From Liolophura sinensis (lineage: Eukaryota; Mollusca; Polyplacophora; Chitonida; Chitonidae): a stretch of 64,000 nucleotides of DNA. The stretch is from NCBI RefSeq assembly GCF_032854445.1, contig NC_088306.1, forward strand, positions 25,331,764-25,395,763, in the 5' to 3' direction. The translations under genes were made by a program, and so were the position numbers. This document shows positions 42,336-54,880 of this stretch, one piece after another (the first letter of the stretch is position 1; the number at the start of each line of letters is the position of its first letter). The notes beneath the pieces were generated by a model, which made no database searches, was not told where the DNA came from, and was given only the letters and a program-made list of their open reading frames with translations.

Positions 42336-43940
42336 AAGACGTTTAAGATCTGTGTAAATGGCCCACCGCTCCTCAAAAACCCAAAAATCTTTATACCTTA
42401 TAAACCTCAAGCTGTTTACGGAATATGCTATTGTGGAAATGTTACCCACTAATACGGAGTTCTATTTGATTGCATGTATGCTTTACAAAACTTTATCGAA
42501 CTATAAGACTTAGTGTCATTGACAAATTATTTGGATTTCCATTATGGAATGAATGATAAATGCAGATGTAATCGCCTTTCTTTATTTTTTTTCCGTCCAT
42601 ACTGATTTTATTTTATTTTTTATTACATATAAAAAATATAACCATTCTCGAGGTTGTATCAGCGCATTTTTGGTACACTTTGGGAGCCGACATTCTGAAA
42701 ATTTCTTTTAAACTAACATATAAATTTGTCAAAATTGTAATTTATATAGGGCTAAAAAAGGATTTAAACTTATATTTCCAATCTTTACTAAAGTCAGAAA
42801 TGACCTTTTAGAACCAGTTCCTTTACTTATATCTTTTTGTATCGTCGTGTCAAGGAGTAAATGTTCGTCACGGATTTGACTGGTCGTTGTTTTCTCAAAA
42901 TTTATTTGCCCCACTTCATCTTCTGCTGCATAGGGTGATTAGTCTTACTATATCTGCGTATTGTATCTGCGAATAACTCAGATTAGATACTCCTTAGGCA
43001 AGTGTAGTATGATACACACCGCGCCATGGTGTTATTGTGGTCATCGATGTCGCTTTTCATTTCTGCCAGCGTTGTGACAGAGCTAAGTGATTGCAGATAG
43101 AGACATAAGGCGATCGGTCAAAATGACCCTGTAATTCAATTCGATTAATTTTCAATAGCCGTGCAATGACCCTGGTGCAATTTTCCCCCACGCGCGATGG
43201 TCAGCGACTTTCCAGCTGACCAATACAGTTACAGAATTAAGACATTCCCTCTGGACATCTCTCGAGTTCAAATAGCAATAGAAATAATAACAAAAAACGG
43301 CTTAATTGGAGATCCTACAGACAAGTCATCATAGAATGTCCATAAGCTTATTAGTTTTATTTGACTTTCGAATCATTGAACGATAGATCTCATTGTAGCT
43401 AGGCTTCTTGGACAAGTAATATCACCCATATCCACAAAGCAGGATCAATTCTTACGGAATCAGTTTGTATTGACCAGTGTAATCTTGGTATCACCAGATA
43501 ACTAGGGTCGTGTCAGACGATCCCGTGGCCGGCTGTTTCCGATATGTTAGCGATATTGCCACGAGTGGATTGTTTCGCAAACATCGTGTCGTAGCGTTTC
43601 GCGTTCCTTAAGCGACCGAAGACAGGTTGATTCCATAAAGCCGGATTTCTCAATTCCGTCTTCCTTTCTGATAACGTCACTGTCAGACTAGGAAATGAGG
43701 GTTTAGTGTGAATGTTTACAATATATGACGCGTATCATCAATTAAAGGACAAAAACGTAAAGCTCGTGTAATACGCCACCACCCTCTCCACCAAACCCCA
43801 CCCCACCCCTCTCAAATGTTTTAAATATAGAAAGTGGAAAGTCATGTTACTGACCATATATCTAACGTATCATCTGTTGATTAAAAAGAATAGAGATAGT
43901 GTTGTCATCCTTCTAAAACACATGTGGAACCTAAAATAAC
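42336..43940. other. Unassigned DNA
   Basis: No gene or recognised repeat. A C-rich stretch occurs at 43781-43811. Confidence 0.45.
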
Positions 43941-43944
43941 TTGA

Positions 43945-44175
43945 TGGTTAGCATGCTAGCGCTGCACATAGACCCACGACTGTCCCACCAATGGGGTCAC
44001 TGTGAGTTCAAGCCCAATTCATGCTGACTTCCTCTCGCCGTACTTGGGAAGGCCTGTCAGCATGGTTATGGCTTTACCCCGGGCTCTGCCCGGTTTCCTT
44101 CCACCATCGTGCTGGGCGCCGCTGTACATTCTTGAGTAGGGCGTAAAGCACTAATCAAATGAATAAATAAATAAA
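43945..44175 (+). mobile_element. SINE family 1, diverged copy
   Basis: A degraded head (GGTTAGCATGCTAGCGCTGC) leads to the B box GTGAGTTCAAGCCCAATTCA, then ACTTCCTCTCGCCGTACTTG, CCCCGGGCTCTGCCCGGTTT, CGTGCTGGGCGCCGCTGTAC, ATTCTTGAGTAGGGCGTAAA, a GCACTAATCAAATGAATAAA end and tail. About 10 bp of the core (TAAGTGAAAT) is deleted. Confidence 0.9.
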
Positions 44176-44254
44176 AGACCTGTATGAAATACCACGAGTA
44201 AACCATGGTGTCCTGACCCTATTTTTCATGTTATTATTTGTTAAATGTGGCTAC

Positions 44255-44505
44255 AACACCGGAATCTGTGTAATTCTAGACCAGTGATGCTAAGAAATTT
44301 CTATGATTAAAAATCAATGCATTTTTACTTGATTTTGCTAAAGCCATGCAGAGACCGTACAAGTTACTACAATTTAAGCATTTGCGTGAATATTTAGATT
44401 AAAACCAAAACTCAGGTAAATTGACAAGATGCTGGGTTTCATCAGGAGGATGTGACTATAACTGCCAATAATCACGGAGAAGTTGTGTCACACCGTGTTT
44501 TGTTC
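44255..44505 (-). repeat. Interspersed repeat C, copy 3
   Basis: The complement of family blocks is visible on plus: ACCAGTGATGCTAAGAAATT, TTTGCTAAAGCCATGCAGAG, ATTTAAGCATTTGCGTGAAT, ACTCAGGTAAATTGACAAGA, then GTGACTATAACTGCCAATAA and TGTGTCACACCGTG. Confidence 0.75.
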
Positions 44506-44769
44506 TTACCCACCTGTGTCAGAAACTTACAGATTAAAACTAGGTGGTCTTTTTATATTTTGAAACATTCAGTATGAAGTAAGAACGTTTATTCTTTGGG
44601 TTAATTATGATGTGGAATAAGTGTAGGATTTCACACTAGATTTTTCTAAATTTACAAATTACATATGCCTCGCACAGTTGTCAATGGTATTAATTTAGAT
44701 ACATATCACTTTAGCAGCGATGGGGCATTTTAATTGCCGTATAAAGCCACATTTTAACAGTTTTTATTC

Positions 44770-44912
44770 ATTTCATTGGTGTTTTACGCCGCGCTTAAGA
44801 ATATTTCACTTGTACGACGGAGGCCAACAATTCGATGGGAGGAAACCTCACAGTGCCAGGGGGGAACATATGACTATCCGCAGGTTGCTGGAAGACCACC
44901 AGGCCACGAAGG
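44770..44912 (-). mobile_element. SINE family 1, 5'-truncated, next to the 42-bp array
   Basis: On plus: TTCATTGGTGTTTTACGCCG, CGCTTAAGAATATTTCACTT, GTACGACGGAGGCCAACAAT, then GGGAGGAAACCTCACAGTGC and CTATCCGCAGGTTGCTGGAA. The head is lost. About 50 bp later the 42-bp array begins. Confidence 0.88.
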
Positions 44913-44965
44913 CACAAGATGGTAACAAAGAATGAAGCATAATGGCTTCACACCGCATCGGTCCG

Positions 44966-46276
44966 ACTACGCTAGTCGCTAACAGCGCCACTCAGCCAAC
45001 ACACCCGACTACGCTAGTCGCTAACAGCGCCACTCAGCCAACACACCCGCCTAAGCTAGTCGCTAACAGCGCCACTCAGCCAACACACCCGACTACGCTA
45101 GTCGCTAACAGCACCACTCAGCCAACACACCCGACTATGATAGTCGCTAACAGCGCCACTCCGCCAACACACCCGACTACGCTAGTCGCTAACATTGTCA
45201 CTCAGCCAACACACCCGACTACGATAGTCGCTAACTGCGCCACTCAGCCAACACACCCGACTACGCTAGTCGCTAACAGCGCCACTCAGCCAACACACCC
45301 GACTACGCTAGTCGCTAACAGCGCCACTCAGCCAACACACCCGACTACGATAGTCGCTAACAGCCCCACTCAGCCAACACACCCGCCTAAGCTAGTCGCT
45401 AACATTGCCACTCAGCCAACACACCCGACTACGCTAGTCGCTAACAGCACCACTCAGCCAACACACCCGACTATGATAGTCGCTAACAGCGCCACTCAGC
45501 CAACACACCCGACTACGCTAGTCGCTAACATTGTCACTCAGCCAACACACCCGACTACGATAGTCGCTAACTGCGCCACTCAGCCAACACACCCGACTAC
45601 GCTAGTCGCTAACAGCTCCCCTCAGCCAACACACCCGACTACGATAGTCGCTAACAGCGCCACTCAGCCAACACACCCGACTACGATAGTCGCTAACAGC
45701 CCCACTCAGCCAACACACCCGCCTAAGCTAGTCGCTAACATTGTCACTCAGCCAACACACCCGACTACGCTAGTCGCTAACAGCGCCACTCAGCCAACAC
45801 ACCCGACTACGCTAGTCGCTAACAGCGCCACTCAGCCAACACACCCGACTACGCTAGTCGCTAACAGCGTCACTCAGCCAACACACCCGACTACGATAGT
45901 CGCTAACAGCCCCACTCAGCCAACACACCCGCCTAAGCTAGTAGCTAACAGCGCCACTCAGCCAACACACCCGACTACGCTAGTCGCTAACATTGTCACT
46001 CAGCCAACACACCCGACTACGCTAGTCGCTAACAGCGCCACTCAGCCAACACACCCGACTACGCTAGTCGCTAACAGCGCCACTCAGCCAACACACCCGA
46101 CTACGATAGTCGCTAACAGCGCCACTTAGCCAACACACCCGACTACGCTAGTCGCTAACAGCGCCACTCAGCCAACACACCCGACTACGCTAGTCGCTAA
46201 CAGCACCACTCAGCCAACACACCCGACTACGCTAGTCGCTAACAGCGCCACTCAGCCAACACACCCGACTACGCTA
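44966..46276 (+). repeat. 42-bp minisatellite, 31.2 copies, with higher-order structure
   Basis: The unit reads ACTACGCTAGTCGCTAACAG, CGCCACTCAGCCAACACACC, CG. 42 is a multiple of 3, so one plus frame (ATG 44942 to TAG 46127-46129, 395 codons) encodes TTLVANSATQPTHP repeats. The CCTAAG (Pro-Lys) variant starts units at 45050, 45386 and 45722, exactly 336 bp (8 units) apart, and again at 45932 after a 5-unit block. Units within the first two 8-unit blocks match in order. Variants are almost all amino-acid-changing (Ser-Ala to Ile-Val, Ser-Pro, Cys-Ala), and a CAG-to-TAG change stops the frame three units before the array ends. There is no signal peptide, and an in-frame TGA lies at 44933. Read as satellite DNA, not a gene. 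Confidence 0.95.
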
Positions 46277-49200
46277 TCAGGAATAAGGACCCCATTAGCA
46301 TTTCCGTTTCTCTGGAATTTAATTCTGAGTATTTTAGGAGGGAAAGTCCGTTTTTGCTGCCAGTCGGCTATATTTGGTATACAGGTGCATGATTAGTACC
46401 ACAATAATGGAAGCCGTCGAAGTTTGGGCGGGTATGAGTTTTAATGATGAAAGTTTGAAAGGGAAGAGAACACCAGGAGACAGGTGGTGATGACGCTGCG
46501 CGTGTAGCCCCCTTCGCGTTGCTAGGCACCCATCGCAGCTGCCGACGTAAAAAGATCCAGATTTTGACGATCATCCTATGTCCAGATTTTTATGGATTCT
46601 TTCTCACAGGCTGGGCCAGGTATGCCCCAAAGTTTATTGGCCACGGAATGTTTGGAACTGAGCCACAGCGCCAAATGTTAACATTGTCGCTTATGGAAAA
46701 TTAATGAGGGCCTGAGGCCGTATATACAGTCTATTAAACATCGTACAATCACGTTCGCCTGTTAGCCGCGTTAGTTTTCGAGAACACCAACCCTGTCTCG
46801 TCCAAATCTGCATAAATTCGTGACACCTGAAATGCCGACTTGGCAGAATAGAGTAATTGGCAGTAAAATAGTATCGAACAAAAGTTAACGAAACACTTTG
46901 ATCTGGGTTTCAACCTACTGTTAAACCAAATCAAACATCCCTACAACATATGTTCTTTGGCAAATAAAATTTATATTTGACCGTCTTTTATTCAAACAAT
47001 TTACCAAGACACACACGCCGGCAAAAATTAAAAATGCTAAGCGAATATATAATATTTACTCCAATTTATGAAATCCAATTTCTCAATCGAAATCCGTCGA
47101 ACCCTACAGATGGTGGGAAAGTGGCAGCTAATGGTTGTGCAAATTGAATCAGGATATTTTAATACTGCAACGCCCAGTATCGGTCACTTATAAAGGCTCA
47201 AATGACCGATTTTGGAAAGACCTTTGGAAATCGACACCGTCTCCGGTTAATTATTGCCCGTAAAAAAAGTCTCTCGCACACAAGACGTCTGTTGAATTGG
47301 ATATAAGAGTAATTGACAATTTGGAGTTGACGTACAGCTAATAGCCCCGTTCATAAGGCCCTGTGTTGATTTCCCCTTTAAGAGCCGTTTCGATTTCCTG
47401 TCATATCGAACGGTCACATGTATTACAACTGGATTGTATTATGTAGTTGTGAAAAATATGCTTGCAATTACTATTCCAAACATTTGTTTGTTGGTACATT
47501 AGACATGTTGTTACGCACCTATTATGCGGCAAGTTATGCATTGCTAAATTATTTTACCAGCGTTCTCGGACTGGCTTTTTAAAACGGTTTTAGCGCTTCA
47601 TATTAAAGTTAACTTTAAGGCAAGTCTTCAGTTTTGTTCTTAGCCCAAAAATAATTGAGTAACAGTATTTTAAATATGAACTAAATCTACTGCTGTTATT
47701 CTTTGATATCGGACAACTGCCTTGGCTGCTGAGTTCGAATAAAATTTTAAATACAAATTGAAGCTGTTACATTCCTTCTACCGGTGGCCTAGTATCAAGG
47801 CCCAACTGAATGTCAAATAACAAAACACTATGAAAGTAATGCATGATCGGAAAAAGTAAGCTATGGAAAAAGTTTGTTTACCAACAGATGCTAACAAACA
47901 TAACGACGAGTAGCTTTAATGAACTGCTGAAGTACATAGACAATGACAACCTGCATGTACGACTTGTAACAGTATTTACAAAAACAGGCAACATGGAGAA
48001 AAAGCATGATAAAAATGAAAAATAATCAACTGGTTTTGAACCCAACACCACTAAATATCATATACAACACGTCTTGTGCTGAAAACCACCACAGCGCCTT
48101 GATCAAGTTAGGCCTTGGCGATTACTGCACCTGGTTAAGTATGTACATTTCAGGTTGCTCGACACATGGTGTGCAATCACCTCACTCTAGTGTCCCATCT
48201 GGCGTGCCTGAGCTCAGTTCAGTTTTGAGAGCGTGCGAGGGTAGAGTGCGTGTAGCTGACAGGAAATTTTAGGAGACTATAAAGATATGAAAGTTTGGTC
48301 TAAATAATTAGAAGGAATAAGCCGTGTTGTGTGTTGTTTTCTTTACAAAAGATTCCCTGTCCAAAGCCATAGCGTAGTTACTTTTCTGTGTGGCATCCTG
48401 AAGCCCATCTCTTTTTATGGGCATATAAGGTCTGGGACTGAATAGAAACAGGCACTCACGATATTTCTTAGACGTTTGAATTTGGCTGAATAAGAGTAGC
48501 ATGTTTTGGGCTCGTAATGACTCAAGGTACATGAGTGAATAGAAATGTGTGGTATATTTGGCCATGGCTTTGGACTTTCATTGGTGATAGCACGGGGGTA
48601 TGGGGAATGCCAAGAATCACCCATGATGCATTGCGAACAGGGCTGGCTTACGTGCACACATGAAGCACTTGTACAGTAATACACATTTACCTCCAAAGTC
48701 TATATTGAATGAACAGGCTTACATTTCTATTTCTGAAAAAGGGTGTGTCATTTAAACATTTCTAGCGAGAAAAATATTGATCGTAGCTCAAATCCGTTGG
48801 CATACTGCCAAAAGAGCATGTCTTGGGTACAATTTGGTGCAACTTTCACCGATGGATTTCTAGCTACCGTAGTTCTTGAGTTACATGCCATTGAAATTAA
48901 GTAGGTGAAAGAAGTTTTTGACAATATCTGAAAAAATTACAAAGACAGGCAAAATCCGAAAGCAGATTCGGAATCAGCGTTGCCAAATACAACAGAATAC
49001 ATGAAAACATTATCGAAATTAGACACTTTTTATGACATCTTGACTTCGACCAATAGCTGACTTCCAAAGCTTTCGATGAATGTCTAGGATTTCTTCAAAG
49101 TTGCTCTAACTGGGATCAGTCTAGAATACATCAAATGCCAAAGAATTCGTTCGTTGCTTCTTGAGAAGATTTTTAAAGGTTTTGATCAACATCCAAGACG

Positions 49201-52200
49201 GCCGCCATGTCACGAGACCAAAGTTAACCAAAGACAGTCAAAATTTGCCTCCTAACCTTGTTCCTAAAATCACCAAATTTCAACAAAATCCAATGAAAAC
49301 TATTCCTTTTACAACTCTTTAAAGCTTTTGAAAGCTTTCAAGAAAACGGAAGAAAAAATTAATAAAAATCCGAACGATTTCAATAAACATGACCTTATAC
49401 CATCTAATATACTTTCAAACAAGTGGGCATAAGTCAACGTTAGTGTTAAATATAATGTCAACGTTCTTAAATATTAGGAAATCTCTCAGCGTTATGGTTT
49501 ACTCAACGGGTAGCACCACCCTAATCATTTCCTTTTCATTCTTTTTTGAAACTTCCCACCGTAGGAAGGTTGTGATGCGACTTTTAATAAAACAAGAGTA
49601 CGATACAATGCTAACTAAATTTGTCCATGCTGACTTCTGTTATCAGTTGTTCTTTTCAATGTGTGTGTTTAACGCTGTTAAGTAAATGTAGACAAGAGAG
49701 TTGACTGATTGGTTCCATAGCTGATTGCTTTCATGTTTGGTTCACCAATTCAGTCAAACAGACAACCCATAATATCGAACTAGGAAGTCACTTGGGCTTA
49801 TCTAAGCATCTCAACCCCAATGGGTTTTTTTTTTCTTCGCAATAGTGCAAACGCGTTGACCACGATTTGCAATTAATCTATCACAGGCTGTGGAATCTCA
49901 ATGCAATTTTAATATACATGGTAATGATGACATTAAGAGCACAAATGCGCGTCCGCAATGGGCCCGTGGGGGAATTGGCTTAAATTAGAATAGATTCAGC
50001 ATCCCACCTTGGCTCATGCCAATTTCTCGATCGCAGTTTGTAAGAAGAATCCTCTCGCGTTTACTCCAAGAGACCATGGGCGGGATTTGCATAAATCAGT
50101 AACAAAGTGGTTAATGCCTGGCAACTGCGTTATCTCCTTCATGTGTGTAATTCCAACAACCCATGTGTCGCATTTTAAGAACGTTTGTAGTAATCCATGC
50201 CATTTCAGTTAACACTTTCATTGGAGTAAAACATTGAACAGTAAAGATCGTACATAAGTACGCATTTCAGACTGAACAGAATATATTTTGTTTTTGTCTT
50301 GATACGATATGTCACAAGCCAAATAATGTAATGTAATGCTTATACGTGTATACCTTAAAACTAAGTGTAATTGGCAGCCTTACACTACTTCGTAATCTAG
50401 AAAAGGCATGTAGGCAGATGCCTATGCTAAACAATGTGGACATTAGATCAACACCCAAAAATCGTGTGTAAAGTCGTTTTACACCACAATTTACCAACAT
50501 TATTAATGTTTGCTCCATGACTATGGACTTTATTGCTTCACAGTGTAACTCAAGCAAATCTTTACCTCGTTCGGTAACACTACTATGACTGCAATAATGT
50601 CAAAGTGGGGTTAAGAAAATAATCCCTAATTCTATATCAGGTTATGTAAGGGTTCCACTGCCTATCCGTGGATGCCTGATCAGGTACACAGGGGCAATAG
50701 CACGTGCGCGTACTGCACGACTGTGAAATAAACCAGTTATGCAATGGAACCAATTTAAATGTAATCCTGGTTTACTAGAGATGACAAATCAAGCAGTAAA
50801 AGGCACATATCTGTTTCCTTAAAGTTATTACATATATGGACGAGAAGTATACCTATAGGATGTGCAAAAGCACCAGCGAAATTGCTCCTTCCTGAGTGCT
50901 GATTTTCATGTCCTGATCGTTTTACATCAAAGCTATACAGGCGTGTCTACAAGACTTTGTGTTTTCGATTTAACGACTGCAGCGCTTCAAGGAGATCGAG
51001 AGAGAAAGGCAATTAATTTATCCTAAGTTGCCTCTGCTGGATTTCTTAAATACACAGGAAAAGTGTTTTAATTGAGCCACGATTTATTCTGCTTTAGTAA
51101 ACAGTTTTTTGTTAAATTTGGCTGTGAGAAAATTGATGTTGGTCACTTAAAATAGACAAATGGCCCGACTTTGATTTAGAGGATCGTAATACCCTATCTG
51201 TTAAATTGATGGAGTTGTAAATTGCAGGCTTTGTTACTTTTTTCTTTCTTGGGGCATAAACTGATGTTAAAATCAATGACGCTTTCAGTTTTAGTGAGTA
51301 TTATGTGAGGTCCAGAGTGCACCAGAACCTGTATTTTTCAAGTTCCCCCCAAAAAAGAACAAAAAACAACCCAACGTTTTTAAACACAGTATATATTCGT
51401 ATCCATCAAAACCATCTTGTCAAACAGCATAAAACCTCATGGCGTTGTCTTCGACCCAGATTATTTCTTTCAAAAAGGTAGGTTTCGTTGGAGTCATTCC
51501 TAACGTTTTTATACCGCACAGTTTTCTGACAGGTTTTATGAGTTTTGAACTTCTGTTAGAGCAAAAAACAAATGACACAATTAAGTCTTATTTGGGACAG
51601 ACGCTTGAGATTCAGTATCCAAACCGAGGACCATGTTGCTTTATATAATGTGGACGCATATGAAAGTAAATGCTGATGTTAGTTCATAACTGACGAGTAT
51701 ATTCTTGTCAATACGAGAAATTTAAAGGAAAGTGCCACCCAGGCTTTCCCCCCATGTGTTACCTCCATCTCGCAAAATCACATATCGCTCTCTCGAGTTT
51801 CCCACGAAAGTACAATACCGCTTATTCGCACAGTGTCTAAGATTTTAAATTCATTTCAGCCCAGGAATGCATAATGATGTCAAGCATCTGACCTCCTTCA
51901 TCTTGTGTTAACAGCAATAAGCAGTAAAACGTCTGAGGTTGTTTTCGTCATGTCAGAAGTTATGAACCACTCTTAACGGATATCGCAACCGATGGAAAGG
52001 ATTCTTAAGATTTCCATTCATTACAGCACCCAAAAGTGTGGCCAGTTTTTGAACTTTGCTGATAGTGAAATACTCTTTCGGTGCATGACGTGGTATGCGA
52101 GAAGAGCGTTCCTGAGAAGAATGACAGATGCGCACTTTTCATCAGCCGTCATGTGATCTGAAGTATTTTACTCACCAAATAAAACTCCTTCCCGGCGTCT

Positions 52201-52520
52201 TGCCATTTCAAACTGTCCATTTAGGTCTACATGTGTAAATTGCATGTCATTCAAATAATTTTCTGTCCGACAACGGCTTTTTCTTTAATGATAAAGTTCT
52301 TTTGGTAACAAATCCTAATCGTTTTCTTTAGAGCGATGAATAAAACCTTTCTCCCATACAGCCTAGCTTTTTCAGCTGCATTGGTATCTGTAACTAACAG
52401 AATTAACGCAATTCAACCATTATACTTCATAATCAAGAACATCCATATCCCCTGTCAACCCGGCAATGTTTTTAGTAACCGGATGAAAAGCATATATATT
52501 GCTGGAAAAATTACTGGAAA
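46277..52520. other. Unassigned DNA, no feature seen
   Basis: About 6.2 kb without a SINE core, array or recognised coding motif. Open frames stay below 100 codons on either strand. GC-rich patches at 46490-46550 and 48170-48260 contain no domain I know. It may be intron or old intergenic DNA. Confidence 0.45.
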
Positions 52521-52549
52521 ACCGTGAACCTGTTCAAAGTGACTACTAC

Positions 52550-52800
52550 GTGTACAAACCTATTAGTTCCAGAACCTTCGGGCGGTCTACCAGCTGAGCT
52601 ATCTGGGCCGGTAAATCCAGGGTCAATCCTGGGTAGGGTCATACCTAAGATTTTAAAAGAGGTAGTTACAGCTTCCTCGCTCAGTTGAAGCAGCATGAGA
52701 TAAAAGAGCGGTGGAAATCCGCCCTGCAACAAGAAGGCATATTACACGCACTCTAAGAACTCCTTCGTCGACATATGACGTTAAACCCCAAGCACTCACT
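52550..52800 (+). mobile_element. SINE family 2, rearranged copy
   Basis: Body and end: GGTCAATCCTGGGTAGGGTC, ATACCTAAGATTTTAAAAGA, GGTAGTTACAGCTTCCTCGC, then CGTCGACATATGACGTTAAA, CCCCAAGCACTCACTCACC. The 5' end (52556-52610) contains a minus-oriented tRNA-like piece (CCGGCCCAGATAGCTCAGCT on minus, with an A box), so two SINE heads are joined or one inverted. A poly-C run follows at 52803-52819. Confidence 0.75.
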
Positions 52801-53045
52801 CACCACCCCCCCCCCCCCCTAAACCCCACCCCACCCTGTTAAAGTACACACTTTAACATTCGTATACCAGCTGTTAATCAAAATGAACGGTCCGTCTATG
52901 ACATGCTAAAATGATCAGAAACTGACTAAACCGCATCATCAGTAAAGAGAAGAAAAGAAAATGATTTTGGATACTGGCTGAAAATACTGTGCACATCTTA
53001 GAAATCTGTCCCTTTTCGGATGCTTTCCTTGCTCACTTTTGGTCG

Positions 53046-53095
53046 GACCAACGGACGGACGAACGGACGGATGGACAGGACGGGCGGACGGACAC
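53046..53095 (+). repeat. Degenerate (ACGG)n microsatellite
   Basis: GGACCAACGGACGGACGAAC, GGACGGATGGACAGGACGGG, CGGACGGACA. Low-complexity tetranucleotide run of about 50 bp. Confidence 0.9.
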
Positions 53096-53747
53096 GCGCA
53101 ATTCCCAAGCTCCCAAATCTTTTTGGAAATAGCGAATGTAAGAAGTTCACAGAATAGGTGTACCGTTCAATTGCTATACCTTGTTCATTGATTGATTCAT
53201 TCATTGAGTTAGACTTAACTTCGGACTCAACAATATTTCACGTTGCAAGATGGTAGTCAGAATAACGTTTCCTAATACAGGACACCAGGTGGCGTCCCAA
53301 AAACACGCAGTCTTTTGCCTGAAACCGATCAAACCTCCTGACTTAAAGGCGCAACCAGATGAGTGGAAGTGCTTGTCGACGATTTACTGGTACGTGTACC
53401 AACTCCACAACCACAGAGAATATCAACTCGTCAATACAATCTCTGACAATATATGCGTTATATGATATGTACGAATCTGTCTCGCACACTTTGTCCTCCT
53501 TCAAACACTGGGTATAATTCTCGTGTATTTTTGTAGATCAATTTGACCCCAAATTATGCAATGTAAGTTTCCAAACAGTCTGAACTTATTTGCCGTATAT
53601 TGACTTCTACTGACTGTTCTCGTTTCTACAATGACTGGATAAGTTTGTTAGTACCGGTACACACAAAATCTTTGGGGATATTCAGGCATAGAATCAATAC
53701 AACCTTTTATACTTTCTAAATGGTTGCTGTATGTTTATCTGTCTCAA

Positions 53748-53875
53748 GCCCCCCCCCCCCCCCCCAGTAACCTCCGGAGGGTCGTGGCTTTCCCCTGGGC
53801 TCTGCCCGATTTCCCCCACAAAAGTTAATATTCTTGAGCGCGTCGTAAAATACTAATAAATAAATAAATAAATCA
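53748..53875 (+). mobile_element. SINE family 1, 3' half with poly-C expansion
   Basis: After 17 C comes AGTAACCTCCGGAGGGTCGT, GGCTTTCCCCTGGGCTCTGC, CCGATTTCCCCCACAAAAGT, TAATATTCTTGAGCGCGTCG and a TAAAATACTAATAAATAAAT end. The middle core is deleted. Confidence 0.8.
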
Positions 53876-53964
53876 TGACAAAATGAAACTGATTTTCCAC
53901 CTTATCTTAAACACATAAACTTGAAATACTTAGAATTCCGTGTATTCGAATAACGCCAGGCCGA

Positions 53965-54880
53965 TTCGCTGGCCTAATGGTTTGAGCGTCCGCCTCGAAC
54001 TCGGGAGACCCGGGATAAAACCCGGGTCGAGTCATACCTAAGACTGAAAATGGTACTTGATACTGCTTTACTTGGTGCCCAGCACTGAGAGGTTAGAGCA
54101 CGGAAACAGGACTGGTTGTCAGTATTATGTGACAATGGAGTGTCATGTCTAATGTCTTCGGCATGATACTGAATCAGTGGCGGGAGCACTTTGGCGGCAT
54201 GGACTTACCCCGCCATAGGAAGGCACAGCATTTATAAGACGGCAAATGACCTCTCGTCGTCATATGGCTGAATAATTGTTAAAGCAGAAGAAAATTTAAA
54301 TATCAAACAAATACCATTGAAAAGAGTATGCATTTCCTTGCACCTGCATGCCATAAAAAAAATTCTAACATGTACCTCAAGCTGATAAATTATAAATAAA
54401 ATCAACTCGAAAAATCCGCTGTTGGCGACTCTATTTTGCCTAAGAACTAGTCCTGAAGTCTTCTGTGTTAGGAGGAGAATTGCCGTCGGAAATCGCGGAA
54501 GTGCAGTTCGTACATTTCCGGTAGAACTCTTCTTCCCAGAAGGTAGCGAACAGTACAGTTCGTTTTCCGCTTGACGATCGGGAAACCGGAATGTTGGACG
54601 TAGGTTCCGAGTTTACGACTCTCACTGCCTGCGAGGCAACACACCCCCAGCTTAAATTTCAGGGTGTTAAAGATGGAGGACGCGATGAACTCAGCGATTT
54701 ATGCCAGCTTTGCCGTTTTCCGACTTTACGTGTATGGCGAGGAAAAATGGCAAAATTATGCAGCATGCACCACCAGATAGAAAAAATATGTGCTCTTTTC
54801 AGGGTATACTGTCATTTTTAAAGTTTTCTTCCCCTTTATGTACGGCGTTAAACCCCATTTATTCATTCATTCATTCGAAT
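53965..54880 (+). mobile_element. SINE family 2, full-length, split by a TTAA MITE
   Basis: The head CGCTGGCCTAATGGTTTGAG, CGTCCGCCT carries an A box, and CCCGGGATAAAACCCGGGTC the B-box area. The body includes GTCATACCTAAGACTGAAAA, GGTGCCCAGCACTGAGAGGT, GAAACAGGACTGGTTGTCAG, TAATGTCTTCGGCATGATAC, GTGGCGGGAGCACTTTGGCG and CGTCGTCATATGGCTGAATA. At ATTGTTAA (54282) it is interrupted by the MITE, and after it GTACGGCGTTAAACCCCATT resumes at 54840 with a (CATT)n tail. The uninterrupted family 2 end at 23955 confirms the join. Confidence 0.93.
54279..54839 (+). mobile_element. TTAA MITE, longest copy (553 bp)
   Basis: TTAA (54279-54282) and TTAT (54836-54839, a one-base change) flank a 553-bp element. 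Its ends AGCAGAAGAAAATTTAAA and TTTAAAGTTTTCTTCCCCT are imperfect inverted repeats of the 18-bp end seen at 10615. It interrupts a SINE at exactly this point, which fixes both boundaries and the TTAA target preference. The interior has only short chance frames (61-76 codons) and no transposase, so it depended on another element's enzyme. Confidence 0.93.

Noticed and set aside
44942-46129. Secreted mucin-like repeat protein
   Set aside because: No signal peptide, an in-frame stop within the array, almost no silent variation between units, and a start codon abutting a SINE remnant. Kept only as a finding to test.
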